A DNA stretch of 64,000 nt from Streptomyces kurssanovii (GTDB lineage: Bacteria > Actinomycetota > Actinomycetes > Streptomycetales > Streptomycetaceae), in the NCBI RefSeq assembly GCF_014649695.1, contig NZ_BMTN01000003.1, forward strand, positions 372,001 through 436,000, in the 5' to 3' direction. The number at the start of each line of letters is the position of its first letter. Position 1 is the first letter of the stretch. Below the pieces are notes generated by a model that did not search any database, was not told the origin of the DNA, and saw nothing but the letters and a program-made list of their open reading frames with translations. The position numbers and the translations under genes were made by a program. Below, piece after piece: positions 59,666-64,000 of this stretch.

Positions 59666-60844
59666 ATGGACTTGGAAAAGCCGCCGCCTACCACCGCGCC
59701 CCGTCGCCACGGCGCCCACCAGACACCGAAGGACTACGAGCCGGGCGACGGCTGCCTCGCCCAGTTCGTGCGGATACCCGTGCGCGTCGTTGTGGTGCTC
59801 GTCGTCGTCCCGGTCCGGATGGTGTGGGACGTCCTCGTGCTCTGCGGCCGTGCCCTCGAGCGGGTGCTGCTGAGGCCGCTCGGCCGGGCGCTGTCCTGGA
59901 TCTTCGAGACGGTGCTCATCCCCGTGGCGCGTGCCGTGGGGTGGGTGGCCACCGTCGTCTTCAAGGCGTTGTTCTACTGGCCGTGGGTGGCGCTGTGGCG
60001 GTACGTGGTCGTGCCGGTGGTGACGTACGGGCTGGTGGTGCCCGTGGTGTGGGTGTACCGGCAGCTCCTGACCCCGCTCGGTCACGGCATCGCCTGGCTC
60101 GTGGAGCACCTGGTCCTCGCCCCGGCGCGGTGGATCGGTCGCACGCTCCTCACCCCGCTCGGCCACGGGATAGCGGCCGTGCTGACCTGGCTCGGCAAGG
60201 CGTTGTTCTACTGGCCGTGGGTGGCGCTGTGGCGGTACGTGGTCGTGCCGGTGGTGACGTACGGGCTGGTGGTGCCCGTGGTGTGGGTGTACCGGCACCT
60301 GCTGACCCCGCTCGGTCACGGCATCGCCTGGCTCCTGCGCGCCCTCGGCCGGGGCTTCGCATGGCTGGTGCGGACGCTGCTGGTGGTCCCCGTGGTGTGG
60401 CTGTACCGGTACGTCGTCGCGCCCGTCGGCCGTGAGCTCGCGGCGGCGCTCGCCGTGGCCTGGCGGATCGCCGGCCACATCTCGCGTGCGGTCGGCCGCG
60501 GGCTGAAGTGGCTCGCGTGGAATCTGGTGGGCCGCCCGGCGAGCTGGTTCTACCGCGGCGTGTGCACGCCGGTCGGGCACTTCGTGCGCGACGCCGTGTG
60601 GCGCCCGGCCGCCAGGGCCGCCGTGCAGGCGGGCCGCGCGACCAGGGCGGCGCTCACGTCGGCGCGCGAAACCGTACGTCAGGCACGGCGCGACGCCTGG
60701 CGTGCGCTGATCGGCACGCCCCGCGAGCCGCGGCCCGTGGTGGGTACGGCGGGTCAGGCGCGTAACCTGGGTGGCAGACAACAAACACAGACCGTTCCCG
60801 GCGTGGCGGCCGAACCCGAGATCTCCCTGCACAAGCAGGGGTGA
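59666..60844 (+). CDS. Repetitive hydrophobic membrane-associated protein of unknown function
   Basis: A 392-residue protein of unusual composition: after about 35 polar residues it consists of repeated amphipathic or hydrophobic segments of the type PVVWVYRxLLTPLGHGIAWL and ALFYWPWVALWRYVVVPVVTYGL, rich in Val, Trp, Tyr and spaced Arg. Residues about 100-145 recur almost unchanged at 178-223, caused by a DNA duplication. The last 90 residues are basic and Ala/Arg-rich. No family was recognised. It lies between the two radical SAM-system genes, in the same direction, suggesting shared expression, though a link in function is only inference. Confidence 0.75.
   Translation: MDLEKPPPTTAPRRHGAHQTPKDYEPGDGCLAQFVRIPVRVVVVLVVVPVRMVWDVLVLCGRALERVLLRPLGRALSWIFETVLIPVARAVGWVATVVFKALFYWPWVALWRYVVVPVVTYGLVVPVVWVYRQLLTPLGHGIAWLVEHLVLAPARWIGRTLLTPLGHGIAAVLTWLGKALFYWPWVALWRYVVVPVVTYGLVVPVVWVYRHLLTPLGHGIAWLLRALGRGFAWLVRTLLVVPVVWLYRYVVAPVGRELAAALAVAWRIAGHISRAVGRGLKWLAWNLVGRPASWFYRGVCTPVGHFVRDAVWRPAARAAVQAGRATRAALTSARETVRQARRDAWRALIGTPREPRPVVGTAGQARNLGGRQQTQTVPGVAAEPEISLHKQG
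59963..60100 (+). repeat. 138-nt intragenic direct repeat, copy A
   Basis: Starts AAGGCGTTGTTCTACTGG; matches 60197-60334 at 136 of 138 positions (differences at the CAGCTC/CACCTG codons), offset 234 nt, an exact multiple of three. Confidence 0.95.
60197..60334 (+). repeat. 138-nt intragenic direct repeat, copy B
   Basis: Second copy of the block at 59963-60100. The frame is kept, so the encoded 46-residue segment is duplicated inside the membrane protein. Confidence 0.95.
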
Positions 60845-60967
60845 ACCGGTCGGCCCCCGGGGAGCACCCCGCACCTTGAGGGCGGCGCGCCACCCGCGCC
60901 CGCTCCACACCGAGGAGAAGAACCACTGGGCAAGCGACAGCCCGAAGGCCCGCCGCCCGCACCTGCG

Positions 60968-61735
60968 GTGCAGCGCATCCGACTGCGCTACACCAAGCGC
61001 GGCCGCCTCCGGTTCACCAGCCACCGTGACTTCCAGCGTGCGTTCGAGCGGGCACTGCGGCGCGCCGAGGTGCCCATGGCGTACTCGGCGGGCTTCACCC
61101 CGCACCCGAAGGTGTCGTACGCCAATGCCGCACCCACCGGCACGGGCAGCGAGGCCGAGTTCCTGGAGATCGCCCTCACCGACCACCGCGACCCGGACAA
61201 GCTGCGCGAGCTGCTCGACGAGTCGCTGCCGGACGGGCTGGACATCATCGACGCCGTCGAGGCCCGCACCTCGGGCCTCGCCGACCGGCTCACCGCCTCC
61301 GTGTGGGAGCTGCGGCTGGACGGTGTCGAGCCCGGGGACGCGGAAAGCGCCGTGGCCGCCTTCCTCGCCGCCGAGACCGTCGAGGTCCGGCGGAAGACGA
61401 AGAGCGGCATGCGCACCTTCGACGCCCGGGGTGCCGTCGCGGCACTCGAGGCGTCCGATAGGACCGGGGACACGCCCTGTGCGATACTGCGCCTGGTTGT
61501 TCGGCACGTGACACCTGCCGTGCGACCCGACGACGTCCTGTCCGGTCTCCGAGCTGTGGCCGACCTGGCGCCGCCGGTCCCCGCAGCGGTGACCAGGCTG
61601 GCGCAGGGGCTCTTCGACGAGGAGTCCGGCACGGTGACCGACCCGCTCGCGCCCGACCGCGAGGCAGCTCCGGCCGCTCCACCCACGGCCGCCGGGACCG
61701 CTTCTGCGACGGCGCCGGAAGGTCCCGCCGCGTAA
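60968..61735 (+). CDS. Radical SAM-associated protein (TIGR03936-like)
   Basis: Partner of the TIGR03960-type radical SAM enzyme; in some bacteria the two are fused. From the GTG at 60968 the product has 255 residues. The core covers about 1-210: RIRLRYTKRGRLRFTSHRDFQRAFERALRRA, SAGFTPHPKVSYANAAPTG, and VRHVTPAVRPDDVLSGL near its end, followed by an Ala/Pro-rich acidic tail. The GTG lacks a ribosome binding site; an in-frame CTG at 60926 with AGGAG nine nt upstream would add 14 residues (GKRQPEGPPPAPA) and may be the real start. rne follows after 233 nt. Confidence 0.92.
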   Translation: MQRIRLRYTKRGRLRFTSHRDFQRAFERALRRAEVPMAYSAGFTPHPKVSYANAAPTGTGSEAEFLEIALTDHRDPDKLRELLDESLPDGLDIIDAVEARTSGLADRLTASVWELRLDGVEPGDAESAVAAFLAAETVEVRRKTKSGMRTFDARGAVAALEASDRTGDTPCAILRLVVRHVTPAVRPDDVLSGLRAVADLAPPVPAAVTRLAQGLFDEESGTVTDPLAPDREAAPAAPPTAAGTASATAPEGPAA

Positions 61736-61968
61736 GGACGGTCGTCGTAGCGCGGCTCTTGCACTCGGGAGCCACCTGGGTCGGGCCGCGCGCTGACACA
61801 GAAGACTTTCGCCAGGCCGTGCGTACATCGCGTACGGAACCGGCGAGCCAGACATCAGCTCCCGTGCGGCGCCCGCGCCCCGGACGGCGGCACCGCGCAC
61901 ATCACGCGGGCCGCGGCCGGACCGGATACAGGCGCGGCGCCCGGGAGCGTGACGGGAGAACCGCCCGC

Positions 61969-64000
61969 ATGCTCGAGTCGAACGAAACCGGCACCGCCGG
62001 AAACAACGAGAACGAAGAGAACAACAACAGCCCCAGCGACACGCTGCCGCCGCGCCGCAGGCGCCGCGCGGCGTCGCGTCCCGCGGGAGCCCCGAAGGCG
62101 GCGGAGTCCGCCGCCGCGCAGGCGCAGGCCGCCGAGGCCGTCATCCCGGCCGTGGCCGCGGTGGGCGCCGTGGTGGGCGGATCCGGCGAGGCCGGTGAAG
62201 AGACGCCCGCCGACGCCGGTGCCGCGGAGGCCGCGCAGGTCGCCAAGGCCGTGACCGACGAACCGCGGGCGCGCCGCCGTGCCACCCGCAAGGCGACGGC
62301 CCCGGCCGGTTCGCCGCAGACCGCGGAGCCCGCCGAGGCCGACGTCACCGCCGGTGGCGAGGCCGAGGAAGCAGCGCCCCGAACCCGCCGCCGTGCCACC
62401 CGTAAGGCCACGGCGCCCGCCGGCGCCCCGCAGGCCGCCGAGGTCGCCGAGCCGGAGACGGCCGTCGCCGACGTGCCCGCCGAGGACGCTGCCGCCACGC
62501 GGCCCGCGCGTCGTCGCGCCACCCGCAAGGCGACCGCACCTGCCGGTGCGCCGCAGGCCGCCGAGGCCGTGGAGCCCGACGTCACCGCGGAAGCCGCGGA
62601 GCCGGTCGCCGACGAGGCCCCCGCGCCGCGTCGCACCCGCCGCCGCGCCTCCGCTCCGGCCGGTGCGCCGGCCGCCGCCGAAGCGGCACCGGCCGCCGAG
62701 GCCGGCAGCGCCGCGCAGCCGGCTCCCGCGGAGGCGGCCGAGCAGGCCACGCGGGAGACCGCGGAGCCCGCGCCGCGTGCCCGTCGCCGTGCCACCCGTA
62801 AGGCCACCGCGCCCGCCGGTGCGCCGCAGCCCGCCGAGCCGCTGACCGGTGAGACCGCGCAGCCGGAGCCCGTCGCCGCAGCAGAGGCGCCGGCCGCCGA
62901 GGCGGAGTCCGTCGCCCCCCGGCGCACCCGCCGCCGTGCCTCGGCGCCCGCCGGCGCGCCGAAGGCCGTCGAGACGCCGGCCGGGTCCGTCGTCCCGGAC
63001 GCCGAGGCCGACGAGGAGGAGACCACCGTGGCCGAGGAGAACGAGGCGGCAGCGGTCGAGGCCGCCGAGGAGGCTCCCGCCTCCCGGCGTACCCGCCGCC
63101 GTGCGTCCGCGCCCGCCGGTGCGCCCAGGACCGGGACCGTGGAAGAGGGCGAGCCGGCCGGGGCCGAGGCGTCCGCGCCGCGCAGCCGTCGCCGTGCCAC
63201 CCGGAAGGAGACCGCCCCCGCCGGCGCTCCCCAGACCGCCGGCGAGGAGATCACGGAGGCCGGCGAGAGCCTGCCCGAGAGCGCCGTCTCCCAGATCGCC
63301 GCCGGCGAGGCGGAGGTCGCGGCAGCCGAGAAGGCCGCCACCCGTGGCCGCTCGCGCCGCCGCGCGGTGTCGCCCCAGTTCACGTCGCAGCCCGCCGCCA
63401 AGGCGGAGCAGGCCGCGGAGGAGGAGCCCGCTCGCGGCCGCCGCGGCCAGCGCCCGGCCGTACCCACCTTCCAGGCCCCGGTCTTCACCGAGCCGATGTT
63501 CCAGACCCCGGAGACGGCAGCCGCGGCGGCCGCCGCCGCCACGACCGGCCCCGAGCCGGAAGAGGAAGAGGAGACCGCGGTGACGCCCGCGGCGGAGACC
63601 GCGGCCCCCGAGCCGGCCGGCCGCCGTCGTCGCCGCCGCCGTGGAGAGCCCGCGGAGCCCGTGGAGGCACCCGTCGCCGAGCCCGTCGCGGCCGAGGCCG
63701 CACCGGCCGAGGACGAGGCGGAGCCCGAGGAGGCGGACGCCGCCGAGGCCGAGGAGCAGGACGAGTACGAGGACCGCCCGTCGCGCCGCCGCCGTCGTGG
63801 CGGCCGCCGCCGTCGCCGTGGAGAGGCCCCCGACGCGGACGAGTCCGCGGACGAGCGGGCCGAGGACGCGGACGCCGAGGCGGAGGAAGCCCAGGACGAG
63901 GGCGACGAGGAGGACGAGACCGACACGGAGACGCCTTCCGCCGCCGGCACGAGCAGCAGCCGTCGTCGTCGCCGTCGTCGCCGTCGCAGCGGTGACGGTG
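61969..64000 (+). CDS. rne: Ribonuclease E/G, N-terminal part (runs off the window)
   Basis: 677 residues are visible from ATG 61969 and the frame is open to the window end. The position after the TIGR03936-like gene is where Streptomyces encode RNase E/G (RNase ES), the endoribonuclease of mRNA decay and rRNA processing. Everything visible is the disordered N-terminal arm: acidic Ala/Glu/Pro stretches alternating with Arg-rich boxes. Residues about 28-420 carry about nine copies of an RRRATRKATAPAGAPQ or RRTRRRASAPAGAP unit; later come Arg clusters ([27 protein letters not shown], and a ten-Arg run near 63958). The S1 and catalytic domains must lie beyond 64000, so the assignment rests on context and composition. 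Confidence 0.85.
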   Translation, partial: MLESNETGTAGNNENEENNNSPSDTLPPRRRRRAASRPAGAPKAAESAAAQAQAAEAVIPAVAAVGAVVGGSGEAGEETPADAGAAEAAQVAKAVTDEPRARRRATRKATAPAGSPQTAEPAEADVTAGGEAEEAAPRTRRRATRKATAPAGAPQAAEVAEPETAVADVPAEDAAATRPARRRATRKATAPAGAPQAAEAVEPDVTAEAAEPVADEAPAPRRTRRRASAPAGAPAAAEAAPAAEAGSAAQPAPAEAAEQATRETAEPAPRARRRATRKATAPAGAPQPAEPLTGETAQPEPVAAAEAPAAEAESVAPRRTRRRASAPAGAPKAVETPAGSVVPDAEADEEETTVAEENEAAAVEAAEEAPASRRTRRRASAPAGAPRTGTVEEGEPAGAEASAPRSRRRATRKETAPAGAPQTAGEEITEAGESLPESAVSQIAAGEAEVAAAEKAATRGRSRRRAVSPQFTSQPAAKAEQAAEEEPARGRRGQRPAVPTFQAPVFTEPMFQTPETAAAAAAAATTGPEPEEEEETAVTPAAETAAPEPAGRRRRRRRGEPAEPVEAPVAEPVAAEAAPAEDEAEPEEADAAEAEEQDEYEDRPSRRRRRGGRRRRRGEAPDADESADERAEDADAEAEEAQDEGDEEDETDTETPSAAGTSSSRRRRRRRRRSGDG
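62050..63231 (+). repeat. Array of Arg-rich/PAGAP repeats in rne
   Basis: Units of about 45-57 nt encode two variants: type A (RRRATRKATAPAGAPQ; near 62263, 62377, 62500, 62767 and 63175) and type B (RRTRRRASAPAGAP; near 62620, 62917 and 63085), with a divergent first copy at 62050. They are spaced by 60-130 nt of acidic Ala/Glu-rich coding sequence. Confidence 0.85.

Noticed and set aside
62050-63231. The regular repeats as a possible CRISPR array
   Set aside because: The units are coding, in frame, imperfect, and separated by variable-length low-complexity coding sequence.
61902-63950. A 682-codon minus-strand Ser/Ala-rich open frame
   Set aside because: It mirrors the repetitive rne N-terminal region; Ser/Ala runs are the complement of Arg/Glu/Ala codons.

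Overview
The window is high-GC actinobacterial DNA that reads as Streptomyces chromosome. Support for this includes strong G/C third-position bias, GTG starts, long GC-rich hairpin terminators, a conservon (cvnA-D), paired clpP genes, DUF4233 after folC, and the mreBCD-mrdA-rodA morphogenesis cluster. There are no insertion sequences, phage genes or CRISPR arrays. Very long reading frames antisense or out of frame to real genes are composition artefacts and were left out.

Layout. 0.1-8.2 kb: secreted GH84-type glycosidase (-), a small repeat-bearing ORF and malQ (+), a tiny membrane protein, a DMT exporter and a LysR regulator. 8.2-12.4 kb: a leftward conservon cvnA-B-C-D with overlapping genes, followed by a terpene cyclase whose catalytic residues fall at the positions known for selina-4(15),7(11)-diene synthase. 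12.7-25.5 kb: two paralogous M1 aminopeptidases flank asd, a secreted subtilisin, a Nudix hydrolase and a putative DUF559-like protein; a DsbA-fold oxidoreductase follows. 25.6-31.1 kb: three leftward paralogous amino-acid permeases interrupted by a rightward bioY. 31.2-38.2 kb: rpiB, a Nei/Fpg glycosylase, an Eis-like acetyltransferase, a SpoIIE-type phosphatase, an HD protein, an acyltransferase and two small proteins.

38.3-48.5 kb: divergent tRNA-Gly(TCC) and tRNA-Pro(TGG), then tig-clpP1-clpP2-clpX (trigger factor and Clp protease), a Pro/Gln-rich membrane protein, valS, folC, a DUF4233 protein and ndk. The valS locus is broken: start region, part of the editing domain and the C-terminal half remain, but the HIGH-containing catalytic segment and a second internal block are missing and both junctions shift frame. 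As valyl-tRNA synthetase is essential, either a second valS exists elsewhere or the sequence is misassembled here. This is the most notable observation.

48.7-55 kb: mreB-mreC-mreD-mrdA-rodA, the elongation/spore-wall machinery. After a 1-kb gene-poor GC-rich stretch come a CYTH/CHAD protein, a B12-binding radical SAM protein (TIGR03960-like), a membrane protein with a near-perfect 138-nt internal duplication, the radical SAM partner (TIGR03936-like), and the start of ribonuclease E/G (rne), whose long disordered N-terminal region carries about nine Arg-rich/PAGAP repeats and which runs off the window end.

Start codons were moved downstream from the longest possible frame where a ribosome binding site or family knowledge favoured it. 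Statements about families come from general knowledge; no searches were run.
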